This document shows positions 54,646 to 63,925 of a stretch of DNA of 64,000 nt, one piece after another. Location of the stretch: assembly GCF_000348785.1 (NCBI RefSeq), contig NC_020520.1, positions 3,410,001 to 3,474,000 of the forward strand. The letters are read 5' to 3'. Position numbers and translations under genes: made by a program. The notes below the pieces were generated by a model, which was not told the origin of the DNA, did no database searches, and saw only the letters and a list, made by a program, of their open reading frames with translations. The stretch comes from Ilumatobacter coccineus YM16-304. GTDB taxonomy: Bacteria; Actinomycetota; Acidimicrobiia; Acidimicrobiales; Ilumatobacteraceae. Position 1 is the first letter of the stretch; every line of letters begins with the position of its first letter.

Positions 54646-57213
54646 GTGACCGAGCCTGCGCTCATACGGCATCTTCCGCCTACACCCGACGACGACGCCC
54701 TGCTCACGGCGTTCATGTCGTACGCCGACGAGATGGGCATCGAGCTGTACCCGGCGCAGGAGGAAGCGATCTTCGAGTTCCTCGTCGGCAATCACGTCAT
54801 CGTCAACACCCCCACCGGTTCCGGCAAGTCGCTGGTGGCGACCGCCGCACACTTCGCGTCACTCGCGGCCGACCGACGCAGCGTCTACACCGCGCCGATC
54901 AAAGCGCTGGTGAGCGAGAAGTTCTTCGCGCTGTGCCGAGAGTTCGGCTCCGAACACGTCGGGATGATCACCGGCGACGCGTCGGTCAACCCCGACGCAC
55001 CCATCATCTGCTGCACCGCCGAGATCCTCGCCAACTGGGCGCTGCGCGACGGGGCCGACACCCCGATCGACGTCGTCGTCGTCGACGAGTTCCACTACTA
55101 CGGCGACCCGCAGCGAGGCTGGGCGTGGCAGGTCCCGCTGCTCACGCTGCCGCACGTCCAGTTCGTGCTCATGTCGGCCACGTTGGGCAACGTGCAGTTC
55201 TTCCAGCGCGACCTCACCGCTCGAACGGGTCGCGAGACCTCGGTCGTCAAGACGGCCACCCGGCCCGTGCCCCTCGACTTCGAGTACCGCACCTCCACCC
55301 TGCACCACTCGGTCGAGCAACTCCTCGAGGCCGGACGCGTCCCGATCTACATCGTCCACTTCACGCAGAAGGACGCGACCGAGGCAGCGCAGGGCTACCT
55401 CGCGCTCGACCCGCTGACCAAGGCCGAGAAGGTGCTGGTGCGCGAAGCGATCGGCGGATTCCGGTTCGACTCCCCCATCGGCAAGGACCTCAAGCGATTC
55501 CTCACGGCAGGTGTCGGCGTCCACCACGCCGGGTTGCTTCCCAAGTACCGACTCCTCGTCGAGAAGCTGGCGCAGTCGGGGCTGCTCAAGATCATCTGCG
55601 GAACCGACACGCTCGGCGTCGGCGTCAACGTGCCCATCCGCACGGTGCTGTTCACGCAGCTGTGCAAGTACGACGGCACGTCGGTGCGCGTGCTGAGCAA
55701 CCGTGACTTCGCGCAGATCGCCGGACGAGCCGGCCGCAAGGGATTCGACACCGAAGGCCACGTGTTGGTCCAAGCGCCCGAACACGTGGTGGAGAACCTG
55801 CGCGCCGACCAGAAAGCAGCGACGAGCAACTCGAAGAAGAAGCCGGTCAAGAAGAAGGCGCCCGAGCGCAACTACGCCCACTGGGACCAGAACGTGTTCG
55901 AGAAGTTGCGTGACGGCGAGCCCGAGGCGCTGCGATCGCACTTCCAGGTCAACCACCAGATGATCATGAGCATGCTCGATCGCCCCGTGGTGGTCGAGGC
56001 CGACGGCACCGAGGTCGACGGTTGCCTGGCGATCCGCCGGCTGCTCACCGACAACCACGAGACCCGCAAGCGTCAGCGCGGGCACATCCGACGGGCCATC
56101 TCGATCTACCGATCGCTGGTCGACGCGGACATCCTCGAGTTTCTCGACGAGCCCGATTCCCACGGTCGTCGCGTGCGCGTCAACTTCGATCTGCAAGACG
56201 AGTTCGCCCTGCATCAGCCGTTGTCGCTGTGGGCACTCGAGGCGCTCGACCAACTCGACCCGCCGACCGAGCCCGGCGACGCCGAACAGCACGCGCTCGA
56301 CGCACTGACGATCATCGAAGCCGTGCAGGAGAACCCTGGCGTCGTGATCGCCGCGCAGGTCAACCATGCCAAGTCCGAGCTGATGGCGGAGATGAAGGCG
56401 TCGGGAGTCGAGTACGAGGAACGGATGGAGCGGCTCGAACACGCCGACGCCCCCAAGCCGAACAAGGAGTGGCTGTACGAGAGCTTCAACATGTTCCGCA
56501 CCCGCCACCCGTGGGTCGGCGGCGACACCGTCAAGCCGAAGTCGGTGGCGCGCGAACTGTTCGAGCGGTCGATGACCTTCGGCGAGTACGTGCAGCACTA
56601 CGGCCTCAAACGGTCGGAGGGAGTGCTGCTCCGATACCTGTCAGACGTCTACAAAGGGCTTCGCCAGAACGTCCCGGAGGCGGCGCGGACCACGGAGATC
56701 GACGACATCACCGCCTGGCTCGGTGCGCTGGTGCGCCAGGTCGACTCCAGCCTCATCGACGAGTGGGAGCGACTGGTCAACCCGTCCGACGACGAGACGG
56801 TCGAGGCCGTCCGCTCCGACCGGGAGGTCACGATCGTCGACGACCACCGAGCGTTCCGGGTGATGGTGCGCAATCAGATCTTCGAGTGGATGCAGCGCCT
56901 CGCCGCCAACGCCGGGCGCTCGTCGCTCGCACCGCTGGTCGAGCAGCCGGTCGACGACGAACGCTGGACGTCGGTCGACGACGTCGCCGAGGCCATCGCG
57001 CCGTACTGGGACGAGTTCGACGAGATGCTGCTCGGCGCCGGCGCGCGGAGCCCCGAACGCTTCCAGCTCGATCGAGACACCTGGGCGGTCACCCAGATCA
57101 TCCACGACCCCGACGAGACCAACGAGTGGCGTATCGACGCCCAGGTCGACGTGGAAGCGTCGATCGAACAAGGACGGGCCGTGCTCCGACTCGTCGACAT
57201 CCGTCGAGCCTGA
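54646..57213 (+). CDS. Ski2-like DEAD/DEAH-box RNA helicase
   Basis: An 855-residue superfamily 2 helicase. Motifs are Walker A TPTGSGKSLV, motif II VVDEFHYY (DEFH rather than DEVH), motif III SATLG, motif IV-V FTQK and GTDTLGVGVNVP, and motif VI QIAGRAGRKG. A Lys-rich segment (SKKKPVKKKAPER) follows. The C-terminal 400 residues are the less conserved actinomycete extension with WERL and DEFDEMLLGAG segments. GTG 54646 is taken as start; upstream extension runs into the divergent gene. Related proteins are involved in RNA turnover or repair; the exact role is unknown. Confidence 0.88.
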   Translation: MTEPALIRHLPPTPDDDALLTAFMSYADEMGIELYPAQEEAIFEFLVGNHVIVNTPTGSGKSLVATAAHFASLAADRRSVYTAPIKALVSEKFFALCREFGSEHVGMITGDASVNPDAPIICCTAEILANWALRDGADTPIDVVVVDEFHYYGDPQRGWAWQVPLLTLPHVQFVLMSATLGNVQFFQRDLTARTGRETSVVKTATRPVPLDFEYRTSTLHHSVEQLLEAGRVPIYIVHFTQKDATEAAQGYLALDPLTKAEKVLVREAIGGFRFDSPIGKDLKRFLTAGVGVHHAGLLPKYRLLVEKLAQSGLLKIICGTDTLGVGVNVPIRTVLFTQLCKYDGTSVRVLSNRDFAQIAGRAGRKGFDTEGHVLVQAPEHVVENLRADQKAATSNSKKKPVKKKAPERNYAHWDQNVFEKLRDGEPEALRSHFQVNHQMIMSMLDRPVVVEADGTEVDGCLAIRRLLTDNHETRKRQRGHIRRAISIYRSLVDADILEFLDEPDSHGRRVRVNFDLQDEFALHQPLSLWALEALDQLDPPTEPGDAEQHALDALTIIEAVQENPGVVIAAQVNHAKSELMAEMKASGVEYEERMERLEHADAPKPNKEWLYESFNMFRTRHPWVGGDTVKPKSVARELFERSMTFGEYVQHYGLKRSEGVLLRYLSDVYKGLRQNVPEAARTTEIDDITAWLGALVRQVDSSLIDEWERLVNPSDDETVEAVRSDREVTIVDDHRAFRVMVRNQIFEWMQRLAANAGRSSLAPLVEQPVDDERWTSVDDVAEAIAPYWDEFDEMLLGAGARSPERFQLDRDTWAVTQIIHDPDETNEWRIDAQVDVEASIEQGRAVLRLVDIRRA

Positions 57214-57228
57214 TAGCGCTGGGCTCAT

Positions 57229-57262
57229 TTCCCTCGTAGCCCTCGGTCCAGGCCCGAGGGAA
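57229..57262. terminator. bidirectional terminator
   Basis: TTCCCTCG with CGAGGGAA (outer) or CCCTCGG with CCGAGGG (inner), two alternative stems around TCCAGGC, in the 63-bp gap between the convergent helicase and acyltransferase genes. Confidence 0.7.
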
Positions 57263-57276
57263 GCACGGGTGCGAGT

Positions 57277-58272
57277 TCAGGTGGTCGAGACCGGAGACCT
57301 GCGTCCGGGCGGCACCGGGATCGGCCCCGACGGATCGCCCGCTCCGACCGGCACCGACGAGCGCGCCGACGGGGGCCGGAGGATCGGGCGGGCCGGCGGC
57401 GTCGGGATCATCGACGGACTGTCACCGACGATGCTCGGTCGCTTCGGCGCCACCTGGGTGTGCTCGGACGTCGGCGTTTCGAGCCCGATCACGTCGGGCT
57501 TTCGCTCGGGCAACGCGATCTTCGGCCTGGTCGGCGGCGTCGGGGCATCGACGCCGACCGAGTCGGGCGTGTCGTCTTTACTCGCGTACACGTCGACGTA
57601 GCGCTGGCCGCTGAGCTGCGAGATCTCGAACATCACGGCGTCGGTGAAGCTGCGCAGCGTGCGCGGATCGTCGGGGTCGCCGTACTCGTGCGCCCACATC
57701 GGTGCGCCGAACCGAACCGTGACCGTCTTGCGCGGCTTCATCGTGAACTGATCGGGCGGTTGCACCTCGAGCGTCCCCTCGTGCCCGACCGGAACGACCG
57801 GCGCGTCGCAGCGAATGGCGAGGCGAGCAGCGCCCGTGCGACCCTTGTGCAGGTTGCCACTGCGCGACCGGGTGCCTTCGGGGTAGATCATGAACAGGTG
57901 CCCGCCGTCGAGCACCTGCGCCGCCGTGTCGAGCGCCGCCTGGGCCGCGTCGCCACCCGACCGGTCGACCGGGATCATGCCCATCGCCGGAAACAGATGC
58001 TTGGTCTTCCAGTCGTCCATGTACTCGCCTTTGCCGATCGCCCACACGCGACGAGGCAATGCAGCAGGAACGAACACGGAGTCGCAGAACGACAGGTGGT
58101 TGGGCGTGATGATGGCCGGACCCTCGAGGGGCACGTGCTGGCGACCTTCGACGCGGAAATCCCACAGTCGATGCGTGGTCCGGCGAACCGCACCGAAGCC
58201 GTACTTGCTCAGGCGGTCGGAACCCGGCAGTTCCGGAGCCTCCTCGAAGTGGAACTCCGGTGCCTTGCTCAC
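57277..58272 (-). CDS. 1-acyl-glycerol-3-phosphate acyltransferase (PlsC-like) with Pro-rich tail
   Basis: A 331-residue membrane-associated acyltransferase. The NHxxxxD motif is NHLSFCDSV, and the substrate motif is YPEGTRSRSG. IPVDRSGGDA and PVVPVGHEG are typical of PlsC proteins. The last 90 residues form a Pro/Ser/Thr-rich tail (PTPPTRPKIALPE...PPGRRSPVSTT) that is not part of the enzyme fold. GTG 58272 overlaps the stop of the acyl-CoA synthetase gene (GTGA), so the two are coupled: the synthetase can provide the acyl-CoA used here for phosphatidate synthesis. Confidence 0.88.
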   Translation of the reverse strand: MSKAPEFHFEEAPELPGSDRLSKYGFGAVRRTTHRLWDFRVEGRQHVPLEGPAIITPNHLSFCDSVFVPAALPRRVWAIGKGEYMDDWKTKHLFPAMGMIPVDRSGGDAAQAALDTAAQVLDGGHLFMIYPEGTRSRSGNLHKGRTGAARLAIRCDAPVVPVGHEGTLEVQPPDQFTMKPRKTVTVRFGAPMWAHEYGDPDDPRTLRSFTDAVMFEISQLSGQRYVDVYASKDDTPDSVGVDAPTPPTRPKIALPERKPDVIGLETPTSEHTQVAPKRPSIVGDSPSMIPTPPARPILRPPSARSSVPVGAGDPSGPIPVPPGRRSPVSTT

Positions 58273-59717
58273 GACCGCAGCTCCCGCCGTATGGCCTTGC
58301 CGGTCGCAGCGATCGGCAAGACGTCGAGGAAGTGGTACTGCGTCGGGCGTTTGTATCGACTGAGATGCTCGGCGACGAATGCTTCGAGCGAACTCTGCGT
58401 CGCCGACCCGGTGACGTGGGCGACCACGCATTCGCCCGTGTCGGGGTCGTCCGACCCGGTGACGATGGCCCCCGTCACCTCGGGGTGCTTCATCAGCACG
58501 TTCTCGACCTCGGCCGGGTAGACGTTGAAGCCCGACACGATGACGACGTCCTTGATCCGGTCGACGAGATACAGGTAGCCGTCTTCGTCGAAGATGCCGA
58601 CGTCGCCCGTCCACAACCACCCGTCGGCGGTGAGCACGGAGTCGGTCGTGTCTTGATCGTCGAGGTAGCCCAGGAACACGCCGGGGCTCCGCACCACGAC
58701 CTCGCCTTCGTCGCCGACGTCGACGGGCCGACCCGACATGTCGACGAGTGCCACCGACACACCGTCGACGACCTTGCCCACCGATGACGGTCGCGTCGGG
58801 TGATCGCGGCCCATCGTGACGACCGGGGAGGTCTCGGTGAGCCCGTACCCCTGTTTGATCTCGAAGCCGAAACGATCGCGGACCTGCTCGAACACGCCGA
58901 CCGGAAGCGCGGCAGCACCGGATGACGCGTGGCGCACCGTTGCCATGGAGTCGTCGGGACCGTCGGCCGCGAGCCAGCGCTGCCACATCGGCGGAGCACC
59001 CGACACGAGGGTGACGCCGTGTTCGCGGATCAGGCGGAGTCCTTCGGTCTCGTCGAACGAGCGCTGCAGCACCACGCACGCTCCGGCGCGCAGCGAGGTG
59101 AGCAGCACGACGTTGAGGCCGAAGATGTGCGCGAACGGGAGGACGCCGAGCATCACGTCGTCGGAGGTGACCGGGTCGTCGCCGGTGACGAGGAGGTTCT
59201 GCACCCAGTCGAGGTTGCCGTGCGACAGCATCGCGACCTTGGGTGAGCCCGACACACCGCTGGTCGCCATGTAGAACGCCCGATCGGAAGGATCGAGATC
59301 GACGACCGAGTGATCGGGTTCGACGTCGACCGACGCGGCGTCCAGCTCGACGAGGTCGATGACCTCGACGTCGAGGTCACCGGCGTACCCGGTGACACGC
59401 TGGCCGCCCTTGCCGGCGAGGATCAGTTTCGGTTTGCCGACGGCGATCTTCGCCACCATCTCCGACGACGTGCTCGACGGGTTGAGCGGCATCGGAATCG
59501 CGCCGATTCCGAGCAGGGCGATCGCCGACGTCGCGAAGTGGATCTCGTTGCCCGCCGCGACCACGACCACGTCGGAGCGGTCGACGCCGAGCGCCTTGAG
59601 CTGGGTGCGCAGCCGACCGACTCGCTCGCGAAACTCCCCGTAGGTGACCCGTTGATCACCTTCGATCAACGCCACTCGTGATGCGTCGTGCCGCTCGATC
59701 ACCGTCGCCAGATTCAT
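58269..59717 (-). CDS. acyl-CoA synthetase (AMP-forming)
   Basis: A 482-residue ANL-superfamily ligase that activates a carboxylic acid with ATP and CoA. The P-loop region is FYMATSGVSGSPKVAMLSHGN, where the consensus is (S/T)SGTTGxPK, so Val replaces Thr. QGYGLTETSPVV, GWLWTGDVG and DRIKDVVIVSGFNVYPAEVE are standard. The final Lys is in ATGKAIRREL. Start ATG 59717 is at the beginning of homology. It is the first gene of a two-gene operon with the PlsC-like gene and is divergent from the HAD-acyltransferase gene. Confidence 0.92.
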   Translation of the reverse strand: MNLATVIERHDASRVALIEGDQRVTYGEFRERVGRLRTQLKALGVDRSDVVVVAAGNEIHFATSAIALLGIGAIPMPLNPSSTSSEMVAKIAVGKPKLILAGKGGQRVTGYAGDLDVEVIDLVELDAASVDVEPDHSVVDLDPSDRAFYMATSGVSGSPKVAMLSHGNLDWVQNLLVTGDDPVTSDDVMLGVLPFAHIFGLNVVLLTSLRAGACVVLQRSFDETEGLRLIREHGVTLVSGAPPMWQRWLAADGPDDSMATVRHASSGAAALPVGVFEQVRDRFGFEIKQGYGLTETSPVVTMGRDHPTRPSSVGKVVDGVSVALVDMSGRPVDVGDEGEVVVRSPGVFLGYLDDQDTTDSVLTADGWLWTGDVGIFDEDGYLYLVDRIKDVVIVSGFNVYPAEVENVLMKHPEVTGAIVTGSDDPDTGECVVAHVTGSATQSSLEAFVAEHLSRYKRPTQYHFLDVLPIAATGKAIRRELRS

Positions 59718-59874
59718 GCGTTCTCTCGCCTTCCGTCGTGCTGTTCGCTCAGTATGACACGCGACACACCACATTCTCCCGGCGACCTCACGACATGTTT
59801 GACGCGGCGCCTGCCGAGAAGGGCCACAATGGGGCGGGAACGGGCACTCGGCTCGCGCAGAGGGGAACCCAGAC

Positions 59875-61323
59875 ATGGCCGCAACCGCAGCAATCTTCGA
59901 CCTCGACCGCACCTTGGTGGCCGAGTCGTCGACCACCGTGTTCATAAAACACATCGCCGAGGCCGGCATCAGCGACGGCACCGACATTCCGTTTCTCGAC
60001 CCGCTCGTCGAGGTGACCCAGCGAGCGATCAAGACGATCTTCAACACCGTCGGCGAGTCGCGGTTGCTGATGCAACCGGCGAAGCTGGCGGTCCGCGCCG
60101 CTGCCGGTTGGTCGGTGGTCGACGTCGACGCGGCGAGTCGAGCCGCGGCGAAGGAGCTCGCCGACCACGTCCTGCCCTTCGCGAAGCTGATCATCGACGA
60201 CCACCGAGCGGCCGGGCGGCTGCTCGTCCTCGCGTCGACGTCGCCGGTCGCGTTCACCGCGCCCCTGGCGGACGAACTCGGCTTCGACGCCGTGATCGGC
60301 ACCAAGTGGGGCAGCGATGGTTCGGCGTACAACGGGATCCTCGACGGACCGTTCGTGTGGGGACCCGACAAGGCTGCTGCCGTCGAGCGATGGGCGGACG
60401 AGAACTCGGTCGATCTCTCCCGCAGCTACGCCTACAGCGACAGCTACTTCGATTCGCCGTTGCTCGATCTCGTCGGCCATCCCACCGCCGTCAACCCCGA
60501 CGCCCGGCTCGCCGCGACCGCCGCGATCAAGGGCTGGCCGATCCGCCACTTCGACAAGAGCGACGGAGTCATCAAGGTCGCCGGTCGCGAGATCCAGGAA
60601 TGGTCGCGGCCGCTGATGCGACCCGAACTCGTGGCCCCGTACGCCGACATCAGCTTCGAACACGTCGACAAGATCCCGTCCGACGGGCCGGCGATCGTGG
60701 TGTTCAACCACCGCTCGTACTTCGACCCCACTGTGATGGGGCTGCTGATGGCCAAGGCGGGCCGCAACGTGCGCGGCCTCGGCAAGAAGGAGGTGTTCGA
60801 CGTGCCGATCATCGGCCGACTCATGCGCGGCATCGGCGGGGTGCGTGTCGAACGGGCATCGGGTTCCGACGAGCCGCTCCGGGCGGCTGCTCGCGCCCTC
60901 GACGGAGGGGAAGTCGTGATGCTCGCACCCGAGGGCACGATCCCCCGCGGGCCCGCATTCTTCGATCCCGCACTTCGCGGCCGCTGGGGCGCCGCGAAGC
61001 TCGCCGCCCAGACGGGCGCCCCCGTGATCCCCGTCGGCCTCTGGGGCACCGAGCACGTGTGGCCTCGCAGCGCCCGGCTCCCGAACCTCAATCCGCTCCG
61101 CCGACCCGAGGTGTCGGCCGTCGTCGGCGACCCGGTCGAACTGTCCCGCGACGACCCCGACGCCGACACGACGGCGATCATGCAGGCGATCGTCGATCTG
61201 CTGCCCGACGAGGCGCGCGAGCAGCGCACGCCGACCGTCGACGAACTGATGCGGACGTTCCCGCCCGGATATCGCGGCGACCCGAACGCCGAGACCACCC
61301 GGCGACCGGGCACCGACACATGA
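59875..61323 (+). CDS. HAD-IB hydrolase / 1-acyl-glycerol-3-phosphate acyltransferase fusion
   Basis: A 482-residue two-domain enzyme. Residues about 1-230 are a HAD-IB phosphatase: FDLDRTLV (Asp9, Asp11), ASTSPVAF, and YAYSDSYFDSPLL. Residues about 250-480 are a PlsC acyltransferase with NHRSYFDP around residue 278 and LAPEGTIPRG. The two domains suggest phosphatidate-related synthesis and dephosphorylation toward diacylglycerol, though a direct phosphatidate-phosphatase activity is not shown. It is followed by the WS/DGAT gene; stop and an upstream ATG overlap (ATGA at 61320). Together these form a triacylglycerol or wax-ester route. Confidence 0.88.
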   Translation: MAATAAIFDLDRTLVAESSTTVFIKHIAEAGISDGTDIPFLDPLVEVTQRAIKTIFNTVGESRLLMQPAKLAVRAAAGWSVVDVDAASRAAAKELADHVLPFAKLIIDDHRAAGRLLVLASTSPVAFTAPLADELGFDAVIGTKWGSDGSAYNGILDGPFVWGPDKAAAVERWADENSVDLSRSYAYSDSYFDSPLLDLVGHPTAVNPDARLAATAAIKGWPIRHFDKSDGVIKVAGREIQEWSRPLMRPELVAPYADISFEHVDKIPSDGPAIVVFNHRSYFDPTVMGLLMAKAGRNVRGLGKKEVFDVPIIGRLMRGIGGVRVERASGSDEPLRAAARALDGGEVVMLAPEGTIPRGPAFFDPALRGRWGAAKLAAQTGAPVIPVGLWGTEHVWPRSARLPNLNPLRRPEVSAVVGDPVELSRDDPDADTTAIMQAIVDLLPDEAREQRTPTVDELMRTFPPGYRGDPNAETTRRPGTDT

Positions 61324-61343
61324 ACCGCAGACAGGAGACCACG

Positions 61344-62918
61344 ATGGCCCGACGAGAACGAGAATCCGAACTGTCACCACGGATGAGCGAGCACGAGGCG
61401 CTCATGTGGAACATCGAGAAGGACCCGTGGCTCAACCCCAGCGGCGCGTCGGTGATACTGCTCGACAAGCCGCTCGACACGGAGCGCTTCCGCCGTCAGA
61501 TCCGTGCGGGGATCGCGAAGACGCCGCGTCTCTACCAGCGTGTCGTCCCCGGCTTCGCGCGTCTGTCGACCCCGGCCTGGGTCGCCGACGCCGAGTTCGA
61601 CCTCGATGCCCACATCCGCGAGATCGTGCTCCCCGCCCCCGGCACGCAACGCCAACTGCTCGACCTCGCTGCACGCCTCTACGCCGAGCCACTCGACCGG
61701 ACTCGACCGCTCTGGCGGTTCGTGATGATCAACGGACTCGAAGGCGGCGGCAGCGCGCTCTACACGATGATCCACCACTCGGTCAGCGACGGCATCGGCC
61801 AGCTCCGGATATCGGAGATCTACCAGCAGCTGACGCGCGACGAGGACGCGCCACCGCCCGTCGACCTCGACGGCATCATCGCCGAAGCGGTCGCCGCCGA
61901 TCTCGGCAAGGAGTCGGGCGGTGACCTCGCCGAGAGTCCGCTGTCGGCCCTGCGCGACTCGACCAGCCATCTGGTCCGTCGTCAGATCGGGATCGGACGC
62001 CGGATCGCCGGCGAGCTCGCGTTGTGGCCGGCCGATCCGAGCCGCATCTCGAACCGAGTCGACACCTTGCTCGAGACGGTGAGTAGTGCGGTGGCACAGT
62101 TGCGACCCAGCGACGAGGAGCGAGCGAGCGGTTCGCCGCTTTGGAAGCACCGGTCGCGGCATCGCCACCTCGAGTGGGTACGCGTGCCCGTCGCCGATCT
62201 GAAAGCAGCGGCGGCAGTTGCCGGCGGCACGGTGAACGACGCGTTCATGGCCGGACTCGCCGAGGCCGCATCGCGGTATCACCTCGACCGCGGGGTCGAG
62301 ATCGACCACGTGAACTCGAGCTTCGTCTTGAGTACCCGTCACGATTCGAAGGCCGGCGGCAACGCCTTCACGCCGGTGCCGGTGAAGCTCCCGGCCGGAC
62401 CGATGTCGATACAAGAGCGCATGTCCACCATCACCGAGACCCTCGCCGAGGCGAAGCAGACCGCGAGCAGGACCGGCGGCATGACCGCCATCTCGGGCGT
62501 GGCGAACCTGCTTCCGATCTCGACCGTCACCCAGACGGCACGCGCCGCGGCGTCGCGAATCGACTTCTCGACGTCGAACCTGCGCGGCGCGCCCTTCGAG
62601 GTGTACTGCTCCGGGGCGAAGGTGCTGGCGACGATTCCGATGGGCCCGGTAGCCGGCACGGGAGCGAACATCACCGCGCTGTCGCTCGACGGTCAACTCG
62701 ACATCGGCATCTTCATCGACCCGGCGGCGATCACCGAGCCCGAGGCCTTCCGTACGGCGATCGAAGCGTCGTTCGCCGACATGTTCGCGGCAGCGGTGCC
62801 CGCACCGCGACCGCGCAAGCAGCGTGCTGCCAAGAAGACCGCGACGAAGAAACGAGCGGCGAAGAAGGCCGCAACGAAGAAGACCGCGGCGAAGAAACGA
62901 GCTGCCACCAAGAAGTGA
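61344..62918 (+). CDS. wax ester synthase/diacylglycerol acyltransferase with histone-like tail
   Basis: A 524-residue WS/DGAT enzyme that acylates diacylglycerol or alcohols for storage lipid. The catalytic HHxxxDG is HHSVSDG (His144-Gly150). MSEHEALMWNIEKDP at the start and NLRGAPFEVYCSG near the end are typical. The last 39 residues (486-524) are a Lys/Ala/Thr-rich tail, AAKKTATKKRAAKK-like, uncommon for this family and similar to histone-like tails of granule-associated proteins. The AGGAGA site at 61333 favours the ATG at 61344, while an ATGA overlap makes 61320 possible. It probably acts at lipid droplets and may tether them to DNA (inference). Confidence 0.88.
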   Translation: MARRERESELSPRMSEHEALMWNIEKDPWLNPSGASVILLDKPLDTERFRRQIRAGIAKTPRLYQRVVPGFARLSTPAWVADAEFDLDAHIREIVLPAPGTQRQLLDLAARLYAEPLDRTRPLWRFVMINGLEGGGSALYTMIHHSVSDGIGQLRISEIYQQLTRDEDAPPPVDLDGIIAEAVAADLGKESGGDLAESPLSALRDSTSHLVRRQIGIGRRIAGELALWPADPSRISNRVDTLLETVSSAVAQLRPSDEERASGSPLWKHRSRHRHLEWVRVPVADLKAAAAVAGGTVNDAFMAGLAEAASRYHLDRGVEIDHVNSSFVLSTRHDSKAGGNAFTPVPVKLPAGPMSIQERMSTITETLAEAKQTASRTGGMTAISGVANLLPISTVTQTARAAASRIDFSTSNLRGAPFEVYCSGAKVLATIPMGPVAGTGANITALSLDGQLDIGIFIDPAAITEPEAFRTAIEASFADMFAAAVPAPRPRKQRAAKKTATKKRAAKKAATKKTAAKKRAATKK

Positions 62919-62972
62919 TCGGCGAAGCAGCGTGCTGCCGAGCAGGCCGACGCAGCGACGACGTAGCGCTCA

Positions 62973-62988
62973 GCCGAGGTGACTCGGC
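62973..62988. terminator. short hairpin between convergent genes
   Basis: GCCGAG with CTCGGC around a GTGA loop (GNRA type on the plus strand), 54 bp after the WS/DGAT stop and just before the hydrolase stop. A weak terminator candidate. Confidence 0.5.
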
Positions 62989-62992
62989 CCGA

Positions 62993-63925
62993 TCAGCGTT
63001 CGAGCAGATCGAACAACAGATGCGGATGCGTGAGCGCCACGTGATGGCCGGCGCCGTCGACGTCGACGATCGTCGCCCGGCGAGCGACGGCGGTGAGATG
63101 CGCTCGGTCCCCGATCGGATCGTCGGCGCCACGGAAGACGGTCACCGGCGTGTCGATCGCGAACAGCTCACGCCAGTCGGCGTCGAGCACCAGTTCGTGG
63201 AGCGAACCGTCGAAGGCTTCCCAGGTGTGCAGGCTCGCCCGTCTGCTCACGTCGGTCGGCCAGCGAGGTGAGGCCGCGGCCATCAGCCAGCCGGCGACGC
63301 GGCGGTGTTCACAGTTGAGCCGGCACAGGCGCCTCGACCACTCGTTGTCGGCGACGAGCAGCTTCGTCATGCCGCCCGCTTCGTCGGCGATCTGCTGCGC
63401 GGCGTCGGCCGACTCGTAGACGGGCGGCCCCCAGAGCACCACGCCGGTCGCCCGGTCGGGGTGCCGTTTCGCCCAGGCCAACGCGACCGCGGAGCCCATC
63501 GAGTGCGCTGCGATCAACACGCGCGATCGGCCGGCTCCGAGCGACTCGAGCACCCCGTCGATCGCGTCGACGTGCGCATCGAGGCCGAAGTCGGTGCGGA
63601 GTTCGTCGAGCGAGCGACCGAAGCCGAGCAGGTCGGGCATCACCAGTCGGTGGTCGATCGCTATGCCTTCGTAGATGTCGCCGAAGTAGTCGGCGGTGGC
63701 TCCCAGGCCGTGGAGCACGACGACGACTTCGGGGTCGTCGGGGTGGAGCCGATCGGACGGAGCGCCGCCCTCGAGCATGCCGAGTCCGCCGGTGACGCGA
63801 CCGGGGAACGACGACGGGTTCCACACCTTCACCAGCGGTGAGCGGCGCTGCATTATCTCCCACACGATGAGTGCCGTGATCGCCACGGTGAGCAGCACGA
63901 CGACGACGGTCAGGAACAGCTGCAT
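62993..63925 (-). CDS. alpha/beta hydrolase with N-terminal membrane anchor
   Basis: A 310-residue protein with one membrane segment at the very start (LFLTVVVVLLTVAITALIVW) and a hydrolase domain behind it. The oxyanion region is VVLHGLGATADY, the nucleophile elbow is AAHSMGSA, and the catalytic His is in DGAGHHVALTHP. An acid is likely in FRGADDPIGD. No lipobox is seen, so the protein is probably an anchored enzyme facing either side of the membrane. It lies next to the lipid cluster, and a lipase or esterase role is plausible but unproven. The last 75 bp of the window (63926-64000) hold no feature I can support. Confidence 0.82.
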   Translation of the reverse strand: MQLFLTVVVVLLTVAITALIVWEIMQRRSPLVKVWNPSSFPGRVTGGLGMLEGGAPSDRLHPDDPEVVVVLHGLGATADYFGDIYEGIAIDHRLVMPDLLGFGRSLDELRTDFGLDAHVDAIDGVLESLGAGRSRVLIAAHSMGSAVALAWAKRHPDRATGVVLWGPPVYESADAAQQIADEAGGMTKLLVADNEWSRRLCRLNCEHRRVAGWLMAAASPRWPTDVSRRASLHTWEAFDGSLHELVLDADWRELFAIDTPVTVFRGADDPIGDRAHLTAVARRATIVDVDGAGHHVALTHPHLLFDLLER

